The translations under genes and the position numbers were made by a program. From NCBI GenBank assembly GCA_964635845.1, contig CAZWNO010000005.1, positions 15,324 to 79,323 on the forward strand: DNA of 64,000 nt. Direction: 5' to 3'. This DNA is from SZUA-365 sp964635845. GTDB lineage: Bacteria > Bacteroidota > Ignavibacteria > SZUA-365. The notes below the pieces were generated by a model. That model ran no database searches. It saw only the letters and a program-made list of their open reading frames with translations, and was not told the origin of the DNA. Of this stretch, positions 8,151-17,437 are shown piece after piece; positions within the stretch are counted from its first letter, which is position 1; each line of letters opens with the position of its first letter.

Positions 8151-9116
8151 TCAGTACAGTTTATCGCGGTCCGAATCCCCATCCTTCTCGAGCAGTTCAC
8201 GGATCTGCTCGCGCAGCTGCCCGATCTCGTCGACGTACTCGCTGCGCTGTGCCTCGCTGCAGTAGCGGCTCTGGAATTTTCGGAAGGCCAGGCGCGTGCT
8301 CAGCTGCACGTAGTGCTTGCGGTCGATCACCGGCGAAAGCCATCCGACGATCTTGCGCTTGCTGGTGAACGGCAGGTACTGCATGTGCGTGGCGGGGATC
8401 AGGCCGAGTTCGGATTCCTCGGACAGTTCCCGGATCAGCATGCGGTTCTCGGCAAGCAGCGCGAGCTGCACGACCACGATGATCACGATGACGCTGAGCA
8501 CGATGAAGATGATGCCGAGTCCGGCGGTGGCGGGATTGTTGATCGACACCGAGAAGTTCCAGAAAAAGTGCACGCCCATCGCCAGCAGCAGGCCCAGAAG
8601 GCGCAGTGGCGCGCGCAAGGCGGGACGGCCGAACTTGGTCAACCCCATGAACGCCCCGAATATGCCGGTCGACATCGCATGCATGACCGCGGTGAACAGC
8701 GTGCGGATGATGACGAGGAACACCCATTCCCCCGCCGTCGACGCGCCGAGGAAATACAGGAAGTTCTCGGTCATGCCGAAGCCGAGGCCGATGGCCATGC
8801 CGTAGACGACGCCGTCGGTGATGTTGTCGAACCGCCGGTCGCGGACGGTCCAGAACAGGAACAGTCCCTTGGTCAGCTCCTCGGTGAACGGAGCGATGAA
8901 AATCGCGTCGTGAAACGACGACGTGCCGAGCGTACTCGAGAGCGTGATGCTGAAGAGAATGGCGAAGAAGATCGCTCCGAGCGCTCCCCAGCCGAAATTG
9001 AGCAGCAGCAGGCTCACGGGTTCGCGGTCGTAGCGATCCATGAGCCAGACGCCCCACAGGTACAGCAGGATGGGAACAAGCGCGAAAACGAGCGAAGCGA
9101 CGGCGAGCATGGACAA
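8151..9116 (-). CDS. PrsW-family intramembrane metalloprotease
   Basis: Polytopic membrane protein of 321 aa. Conserved PrsW features are visible: EExxK (FIAPFTEELTKGLFLFW, residues 74-90), a histidine in TAVMHAMSTG (about 146) and another in GVHFFWN. The first 250 residues hold about seven hydrophobic segments; the C-terminal 70 are polar and charged. In Bacillus, PrsW cleaves an anti-sigma factor; no substrate can be named here. It is the first gene of a short run with wecB and the glycosyltransferase. Confidence 0.85.
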   Translation of the reverse strand: MSMLAVASLVFALVPILLYLWGVWLMDRYDREPVSLLLLNFGWGALGAIFFAILFSITLSSTLGTSSFHDAIFIAPFTEELTKGLFLFWTVRDRRFDNITDGVVYGMAIGLGFGMTENFLYFLGASTAGEWVFLVIIRTLFTAVMHAMSTGIFGAFMGLTKFGRPALRAPLRLLGLLLAMGVHFFWNFSVSINNPATAGLGIIFIVLSVIVIIVVVQLALLAENRMLIRELSEESELGLIPATHMQYLPFTSKRKIVGWLSPVIDRKHYVQLSTRLAFRKFQSRYCSEAQRSEYVDEIGQLREQIRELLEKDGDSDRDKLY

Positions 9117-9135
9117 CTCCGGAGCCGGCGGTTAA

Positions 9136-9201
9136 TGACAGGCAGCTGGATGATCAGTGACGGACAGCTGGATGAACAATGACGGACAGCTGGATGATCA
9201 C
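9136..9201. repeat. 22-bp tandem repeat (3 units) behind the HlyC-type gene
   Basis: Three 22-bp units close to TGACGGACAGCTGGATGATC at 9136-9157, 9158-9179 and 9180-9201, starting 15 bp downstream of the CBS-domain gene's stop and 19 bp upstream of the PrsW start. Each unit contains the dyad CAGCTG. Confidence 0.85.
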
Positions 9202-9216
9202 AGGAGAAGATACGTA

Positions 9217-10545
9217 TCAGTCGTCATTATTGCGACCGTTTTCTTCCTCGTGATGCGAGAGGCGGACCCGTATCACGCGCCGTTCCTCGGCTTCGAGCAC
9301 CTCGATTTCCGTGTGCTCGTACATGATGCTGTCGCCCGCTTCCGGGATGCAGCCGAACTGCTTGGTGACGAACCCGCCGATCGTGTCGTAGTCCTCGCTC
9401 TCGGGAATGCTGATGGAAGAAAAGGAATTGAAATCGGAAATGTTCACCGCGGCCTCGACCTCGATCGCGCCGTCGGGAAGCAGCACGTACGGGATTTCCT
9501 CCTCGTCGTACTCGTCGCGGATCTCGCCGACGATCTCCTCGAGGATGTCCTCCATCGTGATGATGCCCTCGGTGCCGCCGAACTCGTCCACCACGATGGC
9601 CATGTGCTGGCGCTTGAGCTGGAACTCGCGCAGGAGCTTCGAGATGGGCTTCGATTCGGGGACGATGTAGGCGGGACGCACGATATCCTGCAGGATGATC
9701 AGATCCTTGTGCTCGATCAGGCTGAGCACGTCCTTCGCGTAGATGACGCCGATGATCTGGTCGAGCGAGGACTCGTATACCGGCATGCGCGTGAATCCCT
9801 CCTCGAGGATGAGCCGCAGTATTTCGGATGCAGACATCCGGATATCCACGCCGACGATGTCGGTGCGCGGAATCATGATTTCCCGCGCCGTGGTTCCGGT
9901 GAACTGGAAAATGCTCTCGATCAGCTCGTGCTCGGTGCTGTCGAGCAGTCCCGATTTCGCCCCGTCTTCGAGAATGTCCATCAGGTTTTCCTCCGTCGTC
10001 ACCGCCTCGCGAAAGCTCGCGGCGCCGCGAAACGGCCGCAGCAGAAGATTCGCCGAGAAGGTCAGCACACGTTGCGGGAAGCGCAGCACCTGCACGAGCA
10101 CGCGCATACTGCCCGAAACCTTCAGGACAAGCGCGTCGGCGTACCGCTCTCCGAGGGACTTGGCGAAAAGATGGACGATGACGAGAAACACGCCGGCCAG
10201 CAGCAGCGCGACGACCGCGGAAACGCCGAGCTCGAGCAGGCTGAACAGCCAGCCCTGTTCGACGGCGCCGGCCGGTGGCACCACCCATGCGCGCACGGAG
10301 GGGGTGATGAGGAGACTCGAGAAGATGATCAGGAAGAGCGTCGCGATCTGCGTGGCTCCCTGCAAACTTTCATCGTTGTCCTTCAGATGCAGCGCCGCTT
10401 TCGCCGCGCGGTCGTCGTGCTCCGCCATCTGTTCGAGGCGGCTGCGCGACGCAGAGGCGATGGCGAACTCCGCGACGGAAATCAGCGTCGCGGCGAGAAG
10501 GGAGAGGAAAAAGAGGATGGTATCGAGTACCGGCGAGCTGGTCAT
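9217..10545 (-). CDS. CNNM/CBS-domain transporter-like protein (HlyC/CorC type)
   Basis: Membrane protein of 442 aa related to magnesium/cobalt efflux proteins, often annotated as hemolysin. Residues 1-200 form the DUF21/CNNM membrane domain (LFFLSLLAATLISVAEFAIA and further segments). Residues 210-330 hold two CBS modules (IMIPRTDIVGVDIRMSASEI; YAKDVLSLIEHKDLIILQDI). Then come VDEFGGTEGIITMEDILEEI and a C-terminal CorC_HlyC domain with GGFVTKQFGCIPEAGDS. Ion transport is the family expectation; haemolysis is unlikely. A tandem repeat begins 15 bp after its stop. Confidence 0.9.
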   Translation of the reverse strand: MTSSPVLDTILFFLSLLAATLISVAEFAIASASRSRLEQMAEHDDRAAKAALHLKDNDESLQGATQIATLFLIIFSSLLITPSVRAWVVPPAGAVEQGWLFSLLELGVSAVVALLLAGVFLVIVHLFAKSLGERYADALVLKVSGSMRVLVQVLRFPQRVLTFSANLLLRPFRGAASFREAVTTEENLMDILEDGAKSGLLDSTEHELIESIFQFTGTTAREIMIPRTDIVGVDIRMSASEILRLILEEGFTRMPVYESSLDQIIGVIYAKDVLSLIEHKDLIILQDIVRPAYIVPESKPISKLLREFQLKRQHMAIVVDEFGGTEGIITMEDILEEIVGEIRDEYDEEEIPYVLLPDGAIEVEAAVNISDFNSFSSISIPESEDYDTIGGFVTKQFGCIPEAGDSIMYEHTEIEVLEAEERRVIRVRLSHHEEENGRNNDD

Positions 10546-10628
10546 GACGGATGTACTCCATCAAACCGGAAGCAGTGCGGGGCGGGGCTTTTACTCGGAG
10601 GCTCCATAGGGTTTCGGCTGCTGTCGCA

Positions 10629-10653
10629 GACAGGCATGCCGGCCATGCCTGTC
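10629..10653. terminator. Inverted repeat, possible rpsT terminator
   Basis: GACAGGCATG and CATGCCTGTC form a perfect 10-bp stem with a CCGGC loop, 40 bp past the rpsT stop. No T tract follows on the minus strand, so it may only be a processing or stabilising hairpin. Confidence 0.5.
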
Positions 10654-10693
10654 CGTGCTCTTCCGCCGCTGCGAAAGGGCGAATAACCGATGA

Positions 10694-10948
10694 TTATCCC
10701 AGGCTGTGGACGAACTTCGCGAGTCTCGACTTCTTGTGCGCAGCGGTATTGCTGTGAATGATGCCCTTCGTTGCGAGGCGATCGAGTATGGCGGAGACTT
10801 CCTTGTATTTCTGTTCCGCGACGGCCTTTTCGGTCGTGCTGCGCAGATCCTTCAGGGCATTCTTCATCCGGGACTTGTTCATTCGATTGTAAGCGCGGCG
10901 GCGTTCTGACGTGCGCATGCGCTTCTCTGCGGACTTGTGCTGGGGCAT
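10694..10948 (-). CDS. rpsT: 30S ribosomal protein S20
   Basis: Primary 16S rRNA-binding protein of the small subunit. The 84-aa, lysine/arginine-rich helical protein has the family pattern: MPQHKSAEKRMRTSERRRAY, NRMNKSRMKNALKDL in the middle, and TKGIIHSNTAAHKKSRLAKF near the end. CAGGAGAAT precedes the ATG. It is a single-gene unit with a clear promoter. Confidence 0.97.
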   Translation of the reverse strand: MPQHKSAEKRMRTSERRRAYNRMNKSRMKNALKDLRSTTEKAVAEQKYKEVSAILDRLATKGIIHSNTAAHKKSRLAKFVHSLG

Positions 10949-10980
10949 GATTCTCCTGTATTACAAAAAAAACGAACTTA

Positions 10981-11009
10981 AATATACTCCAGCCGCTTAT
11001 GTGATGCAA
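10981..11009 (-). promoter_or_regulatory. Sigma-70-type promoter of rpsT
   Basis: Minus strand TTGCAT (11009-11004), 17-bp spacer, TATATT (10986-10981), 32 bp upstream of the rpsT ATG. Confidence 0.75.
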
Positions 11010-11074
11010 GGGGGAAGCGCGATGAGGCTGCGGGCGGGGCCTCAGCTTAGGTGCTTGCCGGAATCGGACGGATA

Positions 11075-14000
11075 TCAGTGGACGACAGTCAATTTTACCG
11101 TCGCGGCTCCCTCGCCGCTTCGGAGCAGGACGACATACGTACCCGCGGGCAGACGCGAGCAGTCGACCAGTGCCTCGCGTTGTCCGGCACGGGTATTCCC
11201 TTCCTCGATCATCGCGGCGATGCGTCCCTGTGCATCGAAAAGCACGAGCGTGTATTCGCCGTCACGCGGAAGCACGTAACGCAGGCGGACCGTCGCATGT
11301 GCGGGATTCGGGAGCGGCGGAGCAATCTGCAGCCCGGCCGTTCGCCCGAGCAGGCGTCGCCCGTCGGAGAAGCAGTAGCCATCGAGCGTGAATCGGCCCG
11401 GCGCATGGAGTTCGACCACCACGGCGGGATGCGCGAAGCTCGCCGCCTCCGGCTGCAGCGCAGTCACACTGTCGTTGCCGATCAGTACCAGGCAGCGCAG
11501 TGCGGCGAGTAGGTCTCCGCTGCCGGAGAGCCTCCCGCCGGTGGCGTTGATGGTCGCCACGCCCTCGGCCTGATCGTGATCGAAGGTGAGCTGCATGCCC
11601 TCTGACAAGGTGCCGATCCCCGTCACGGCCACAGGATAGAGCATGCTCGCATTGAACCGCAGGCCGGCATGCCATTCGCGGATGTTCAATCCGGTGATGT
11701 CGCGGCTGAGCAGGAGCGGAATGTCGACCGTGTCATCGGGCGCGCCGGAAACCGTGCCGGCGCGGACTGTCAGCGGCAGCAGATCACCGTAGCCTTCGTA
11801 CGAGATCGGTACCGCCAGCGTGGTTTCGCAGGGCGCCCCGTAGCGGATGTGGATGCTGTCGCCCGCGCGTCCGAGACGGTCGGGCGTGTATGCCAGCGCG
11901 AGGGTCATGCTGTCGCCGGGTGCGATATCCACCGGTACCGCGGGTGATGCGGAGATCAGGCGGAGCTGCGGAGACGCGACGATGATCTCCTCGATACGCA
12001 CTGTGAACGACGCGGTGTTGCGTCCGACGAGCAGCGTGCCCGTGTATTCGGTCCCGAGCTGTCCGCTGCCGAGGAAGGTCGTGTCGGCGAACGCGATTCC
12101 GCCGTCGCGGACCGTCGCACGGAGGTCTGACTGGAAGACGACGAGCTGTCCGTCGAGCAGCACCTCCGTGATCAGCTGCACGTCGTAGGATCCGACGACG
12201 CCCGCCAGCGGGGTGAAACTGATCGTCAGGTTGAGCTGTGCGCCCGGATCGAGCCCATAGGGCAAGGTCGGAAGATTTTCGATGCGGAACGCCGCTGCGC
12301 GGGAACCCGAGGGCTGGATGCTCCGCAGCTCGATCGGCGTGGTCCCGTTGTTGAACAGCGATACGAGTCCGCTGCGGGTCTCGCAGATCGGGACGTCGCC
12401 GAAGTCGAGATTATTCTGCACGAACTGCCGGAGTACCGTTCCGCGCACGATGAGATGAAACTCACCCCCGCAGGGACCGAGCGGAATCCGGATCGTGTCG
12501 TCGAGGGATCCCTCGCGGGAAGGCAGGAAACGCAGCGCCAGCGGACTGCGCTGCCGCCCCTGAAGCGTGTACGGAAATGCACGGCCCTGGTAGCTGTAAT
12601 CGGCATGCATCAGGATTCCATCGAGCCGTACTGCCGCGTCACCGACGTTGATGATCGCCGTGTCGATGCTGACCGGACTCCCCAGCAGAAGCTGGCCGAG
12701 ATTCATGATGATATCCTGCGGCGCTTCGTATCGCACGCGCGTCGCGAACAGCGGCAGTTCGAGCACGGGTTGGTCCGGCGCATCGGTCGTAACGAACAGC
12801 GCTGCCGTCGCGCTGCCGTCCGGCACATCCGCTGCGCGGAATCGGAGGATGAACAGCCGCAATCCACCGGCCGCCACCGGTTCGTCGGGTGCCGGCGGAT
12901 TGAGCAGCGTGTATCCCGCGGCGCCGGATCCGTTGATGTTCGCGCTCCTGAGCAGGGCCGGCGCGCCGCCGGTGTTGTGCAGCGTCACCGTATCGATCTC
13001 CTCCTGACAGTATGCCAGTGAGTCGAAATGCAGCTGCGGCGGAGAAAAGACGAGATCCCCTTCGACGGCGACACCCTCGAGTGCTATACAGACAGTGTCG
13101 GCACAGGGTCGGTCAAAAATCAGACACAGCGACCCGAAATAGCTTCCCGCAGTGTCCGCCTGGAACACGACGGAGATATCGGCTGACGATCCCGCGGCGA
13201 TGTCCTTCGGGAGAGCGGTCGCGGCGGAGAACTGTGCCGCCGGCTGCAGCGCGATCGCCGCGAGCCGCAAGCCCTGCATGTCCCGGTTGAAGATGTTGAT
13301 CGTCTTCGACTGCGCTGTCCCAGCGACCACGTTGGCGAACAGCAGCGTCGACGGCGTGGCCTCGATGTACTCTTCACCGGCGCGGCCGGTCAGCTGTACG
13401 ACCGTCGTACGCTCGCAGGCGCCGCTGCGGCTCCGCACCGTCAGCGTGGCCGTGTACACACCCGGTCCCGCCGGACGGAAACGGATGCGCAGCGTGTCCG
13501 CCGCATACGCGCCGAGGGTGCGCGGAAGAGCTGTCTCGGGAACGAATGCGCCGTCGCTGCTGCGCAGCTCGAGGAGATGCTCTTCCAGTCCGTTGCCGTT
13601 GCCGATGGGGACGGAGAAGACGCGCTCGGCTTCGCAGAAGGGAATGTTTCCAGCGTCCACGGTGTCGGGAATGGTCAATTCCCGATCTTCGCGCAGCGCG
13701 ACGAGCGCCACGGCGGTGAGCGGCGCGGCGTTGGATTGCAGCAGCAGTTCCCCGCGGGCGAGTGTCGGCACGGGTTTCCGCGCACAGATGCGGAAGCTCG
13801 CCCCTTCCCCGGCTTCGAGCAGCACGGCGGTGTCGGGTTCCACGGAGAAGACCGCGGTATTGCTTACGGCGGGCAGCAGCAGCTGCGGAATCGTGAGCGC
13901 GTTGACAATCCGCACGCTGTCGCAGAGCAGGCTGTCACAGAACGCGAAGGTATAGCGCAAGGTATCGGCGGAGAAGGCGAACGGCGTGCCGATGAACCTG

Positions 14001-17000
14001 GCGGCGATGTCGAAGCAGATGGTGTCGGGGCACGGGGACGAAAGCACGGCGCACAGCACGCCGCTCACCGCACCGGTGTCCTTGGCGAGCCGGATCTTCA
14101 GATCCGCCGCGAGCGACTCGCCCGGCCGCAGCGTACGCGGCGCCGTGAGCTGCTGCAGCAGGTACAGCGAGGGCGTCGCGCCACGCAGGATCAGCGAATC
14201 CACGACGACGTCGATCGAATCGCTGTTGCGCAGGCGGACGGCGACAGCGCTCGTATCGGTGATCGGCAGAGTGCCCAGCACCAGCGGATCGGGCTGAACG
14301 GTCAGCAGCGGCACCGGGACGCCGGCCCGGAAGCGAAGCATGTACACCGCGCGGCAGGGATCGGTGATCACGCGCACCTCGATCGCGATGGTCGTATCGA
14401 GCGGCAGGGTCACGTCGACCCAGAGGTCGAAGGTTCCGCCCGGAGGGACGTTCGTCGGGATGGAGTTCGATCGCAGGGTCGCGAACGGGCTCCCCCGCAT
14501 CAGGTCGGCGCTCGAGAGCAGCAGGACCTCATTGTTGTCGTTGCGGAGGACGAAGCGGCGCGAACCCTGCACGTCACGGCAGAGCTGCAGCAGCATCAGC
14601 GTGTCGCCGACGACGGTGAGCGTCTGCACTTTCTTCCGTCCGCTCAGCTGTATCCGGCTCACGCCTCGCACCGTGAGATCATTGTGTCCGAGAACGAGCG
14701 TGGCGCTGCTTCCTCCGTTGACCGGCGCGTCGTATGCGAGATATATCCAGGCGGCGTTCCCCGGATCGATGGTGATCGGCAGTTTCGGACCCACCACTCG
14801 GAAATGCGCGGCGTTGCTCCCCTCGATCTGCGCCGTGAGAAGCGCCAGCGGTTTCTGCCCCTCGTTGTGCACGAGCACGCTGTCCAGGACCTCGGCTTCG
14901 CAGGTCTGTGTCTCGAAGATCAGGGCATCCTGCACCTCGACGATGGGCATCTCGTCGCTGATCAGGAGCACGCGCTGCATGATGCTGCCTCCGCAGGGAT
15001 CGGACCAGCGGGCGTGCAGGGTGGTCCAGACGCTGTCCACGCTCGTCGCCTGATATGAGAAGCCGACCTCGACGCTGTTCTTCGGACGGATCCGCAGAGG
15101 GAGTCCCGCGGGTGCGGTCAGTTGCAGTCCCGGTACGGGAGGATCGAACCACACTTCGTCGAGTTCCGTCTGGAGATAACCGGTGTTGCGCAGCGGCACG
15201 ATGGATGTAATTTCCCGATCGAGCGGTGCGGGACCAACGACGAGAACGGAATCGGCGTCGAATTCCATGAACGCTTCGACTCCCCGGCCGGAACAGGCGA
15301 GAGTCACGGTGTCGGCACAGGGCGAGAACACCAACCGGAACTGCGCGACCGTGCTCAGTGAATCCGCGCTGCGAGGATGGTATCGCAGGGCGAGCTGCAC
15401 GAACTGGCCGTCCTCGATGCTGAGTGCCGTGTCCACCTCGAGCGTGAAGACGGAATCGCCGCCGAATTGCGCGAACTCCCGGATTCGGCCGGGCACAGTG
15501 CCGATATTCTTCAGCTGCACGTACTCGACGACATTCTCACCGACACAGATATCCTTGAACTGCACCACTGCAGGCGTCATCTCCATCGAGTTGCTCTGGA
15601 TCCGACCGGAGAAGGGGATGGCGATGAGCTGCGGACACAGTGGATTTCCCGCGGTCACGAGGACATTGCCGGTGATGACGCCGGCCCTGTCGCTGCTGAT
15701 TGCGAAGCGCAGGGAATCCGGGCCGAGGATCCGGTCACCGATCATGTGCGAGAGCAATTCCAGCTTCCCACGGTCGCTGAAGATCTCGATGTTCGTGATC
15801 GTGGGTGCGAGATTGCCGAATACATCCACCTTGAACGTGGCCTCGCTGCGTTCGCCCCTGCAGACCGGAGGAAACGTCAGGGCGGTGCCGACCGGTACGA
15901 GCCGTGAGATGATGCGGTCGCCGTACAGCAGCACATTCCACGGCGAATGCTCCGCGTCGTTGCTCGTGATGGACATCTGACTGCCGCTGGGAATCAGCCC
16001 GAATTCATCCGGACCCGGTTCCCAGCGCACTTCCAGTTCAATCATCCCGCCGGGGGGGATGTTGATGGGCCAGGTGACGTTGCGGAGGGAGAAGATCGGG
16101 GAATTGAAAGTGATGCCCCCGGAGGCGATCGACAGGTTGCCGGAGCCGGAGTTGTATATCGGGATGAGTATATCCTTTGAAGTCTGACAGGCCATCGTAT
16201 CGAAAGACGCCGCCGTGGGCGTCGTGGTGATGTCCGGTCTCTGCGTCCCCGTCCATTTCATGATCCAGCCGGAGGAAACGCTGGGGTAGCCGCTGTTGCG
16301 CTGCACGCCGCCCACCGCCCAGCCGAAGGCCTCGTTCAGGAAAATCATCTTGTTGACCGGCGGATAGGATTTCCCGCCGAAAATCACAGGCACGTACTTC
16401 GTCCAGGAATACCCGCCATCGGCGGTGTAGGCAAATTCGTCCGCACCGCTCGAAACCCAGCCCTTGAGGGTGTCGAAGAAGCAGATGCCCTTGTGTCCTT
16501 CGGGATTCGAATTGAAAGGCGGCTGGCTCTGTACCGGCGTCCAGTCCCTTCCGCCGTTGGTGGTCTTGAGCATGTGCGCCGGCGAATTCTGGTTGAATCC
16601 GCACAGATACCCGTAGTCGTCATTGATGAAGTGGATCTTGATATGCGTCGGAAAGTATTCCGTCGAATGGGTGAACGACAGATCGAACCATCGCTGACTG
16701 AGAGGATTGAAGCGGAAAATGGAATTTTCGCCGCCGGCCACCATCCAGTACGTGCCGCTGTGCTTGACATCCGTCAGCGGAGGATTCACCGGAATCGTGA
16801 AGCTCTTCCAGCTCACCCCGCCGTCGAGCGTGCGATGCACACGCCCGGGACCTTCCCCGACGATAATCCCTTCCCGTTCATCGATGAAGTTGATGGCATA
16901 CCGGATGCCGTACAGAATCGGATTGAGCGGGGAGACGGAAAACCACGACGCCCCCCCGTCGATTGTCTTGTAGACGAGGCTCCGGTAGTCGTCACGCCAG

Positions 17001-17437
17001 GAGATGAACGCAATGGAGGTATTCGGGATCGCGTGTACGTCCTGCGCCCAGGAGGTCAGTGCGATTGTCAGCGGCGGACTGAAGACGCCGGCCGGGACGG
17101 TACGCCATGTCGGATCGCCCGGCTTTTTCACCAGAATGCCGGTCTGCTGCGCGATGACGTCGACATCGCCGACCGCGTAGCCCGTGCCCGTGTCGGCCAT
17201 GGATACGCCCATGAGACTGCGCACCGGGACCTCGATCGACTGTTCCTTCCACTGACCCACCGGCTGAGCCGATGTGGAATGCGTGAGGACAGCCGACAGC
17301 GGTGCGGCTACGCATAGTATTAACAGAAAGCGGATCAAACGACGATACGGCTGCGAATCTGGTGAATATATTTCACGATGATACTTTTTCTTTCGGACAA
17401 TGACAAGGGAAGAATGCTCCCGGTGAACGGCACTCAT
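11075..17437 (-). CDS. Giant secreted T9SS protein: YCF48-type propeller, ASH repeats, cohesin-like domain
   Basis: A 2120-aa secreted or surface protein. Residues 1-58 hold the export signal (RLIRFLLILCVAAPLSAVL). Residues 60-400 repeat sequences such as KTTNGGRDW, RTLDGGVSW and YTADGGYSW, typical of YCF48/BNR-type beta-propellers. From about 410 to 1840 there are tandem ASH/choice-of-anchor-D units, each with NSGSGNLSI- or NIGTVPGRI-like cores and Cys pairs. About 1850-2010 resembles a cohesin domain. The C-terminus (PNPAHATVRLRYVLPRDGEY, ending VKLTVVH) is a T9SS type A sorting domain. The ATG overlaps the preceding gene's stop region. Function unknown; likely adhesion or surface scaffold. 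Confidence 0.85.
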   Translation of the reverse strand: MSAVHREHSSLVIVRKKKYHREIYSPDSQPYRRLIRFLLILCVAAPLSAVLTHSTSAQPVGQWKEQSIEVPVRSLMGVSMADTGTGYAVGDVDVIAQQTGILVKKPGDPTWRTVPAGVFSPPLTIALTSWAQDVHAIPNTSIAFISWRDDYRSLVYKTIDGGASWFSVSPLNPILYGIRYAINFIDEREGIIVGEGPGRVHRTLDGGVSWKSFTIPVNPPLTDVKHSGTYWMVAGGENSIFRFNPLSQRWFDLSFTHSTEYFPTHIKIHFINDDYGYLCGFNQNSPAHMLKTTNGGRDWTPVQSQPPFNSNPEGHKGICFFDTLKGWVSSGADEFAYTADGGYSWTKYVPVIFGGKSYPPVNKMIFLNEAFGWAVGGVQRNSGYPSVSSGWIMKWTGTQRPDITTTPTAASFDTMACQTSKDILIPIYNSGSGNLSIASGGITFNSPIFSLRNVTWPINIPPGGMIELEVRWEPGPDEFGLIPSGSQMSITSNDAEHSPWNVLLYGDRIISRLVPVGTALTFPPVCRGERSEATFKVDVFGNLAPTITNIEIFSDRGKLELLSHMIGDRILGPDSLRFAISSDRAGVITGNVLVTAGNPLCPQLIAIPFSGRIQSNSMEMTPAVVQFKDICVGENVVEYVQLKNIGTVPGRIREFAQFGGDSVFTLEVDTALSIEDGQFVQLALRYHPRSADSLSTVAQFRLVFSPCADTVTLACSGRGVEAFMEFDADSVLVVGPAPLDREITSIVPLRNTGYLQTELDEVWFDPPVPGLQLTAPAGLPLRIRPKNSVEVGFSYQATSVDSVWTTLHARWSDPCGGSIMQRVLLISDEMPIVEVQDALIFETQTCEAEVLDSVLVHNEGQKPLALLTAQIEGSNAAHFRVVGPKLPITIDPGNAAWIYLAYDAPVNGGSSATLVLGHNDLTVRGVSRIQLSGRKKVQTLTVVGDTLMLLQLCRDVQGSRRFVLRNDNNEVLLLSSADLMRGSPFATLRSNSIPTNVPPGGTFDLWVDVTLPLDTTIAIEVRVITDPCRAVYMLRFRAGVPVPLLTVQPDPLVLGTLPITDTSAVAVRLRNSDSIDVVVDSLILRGATPSLYLLQQLTAPRTLRPGESLAADLKIRLAKDTGAVSGVLCAVLSSPCPDTICFDIAARFIGTPFAFSADTLRYTFAFCDSLLCDSVRIVNALTIPQLLLPAVSNTAVFSVEPDTAVLLEAGEGASFRICARKPVPTLARGELLLQSNAAPLTAVALVALREDRELTIPDTVDAGNIPFCEAERVFSVPIGNGNGLEEHLLELRSSDGAFVPETALPRTLGAYAADTLRIRFRPAGPGVYTATLTVRSRSGACERTTVVQLTGRAGEEYIEATPSTLLFANVVAGTAQSKTINIFNRDMQGLRLAAIALQPAAQFSAATALPKDIAAGSSADISVVFQADTAGSYFGSLCLIFDRPCADTVCIALEGVAVEGDLVFSPPQLHFDSLAYCQEEIDTVTLHNTGGAPALLRSANINGSGAAGYTLLNPPAPDEPVAAGGLRLFILRFRAADVPDGSATAALFVTTDAPDQPVLELPLFATRVRYEAPQDIIMNLGQLLLGSPVSIDTAIINVGDAAVRLDGILMHADYSYQGRAFPYTLQGRQRSPLALRFLPSREGSLDDTIRIPLGPCGGEFHLIVRGTVLRQFVQNNLDFGDVPICETRSGLVSLFNNGTTPIELRSIQPSGSRAAAFRIENLPTLPYGLDPGAQLNLTISFTPLAGVVGSYDVQLITEVLLDGQLVVFQSDLRATVRDGGIAFADTTFLGSGQLGTEYTGTLLVGRNTASFTVRIEEIIVASPQLRLISASPAVPVDIAPGDSMTLALAYTPDRLGRAGDSIHIRYGAPCETTLAVPISYEGYGDLLPLTVRAGTVSGAPDDTVDIPLLLSRDITGLNIREWHAGLRFNASMLYPVAVTGIGTLSEGMQLTFDHDQAEGVATINATGGRLSGSGDLLAALRCLVLIGNDSVTALQPEAASFAHPAVVVELHAPGRFTLDGYCFSDGRRLLGRTAGLQIAPPLPNPAHATVRLRYVLPRDGEYTLVLFDAQGRIAAMIEEGNTRAGQREALVDCSRLPAGTYVVLLRSGEGAATVKLTVVH

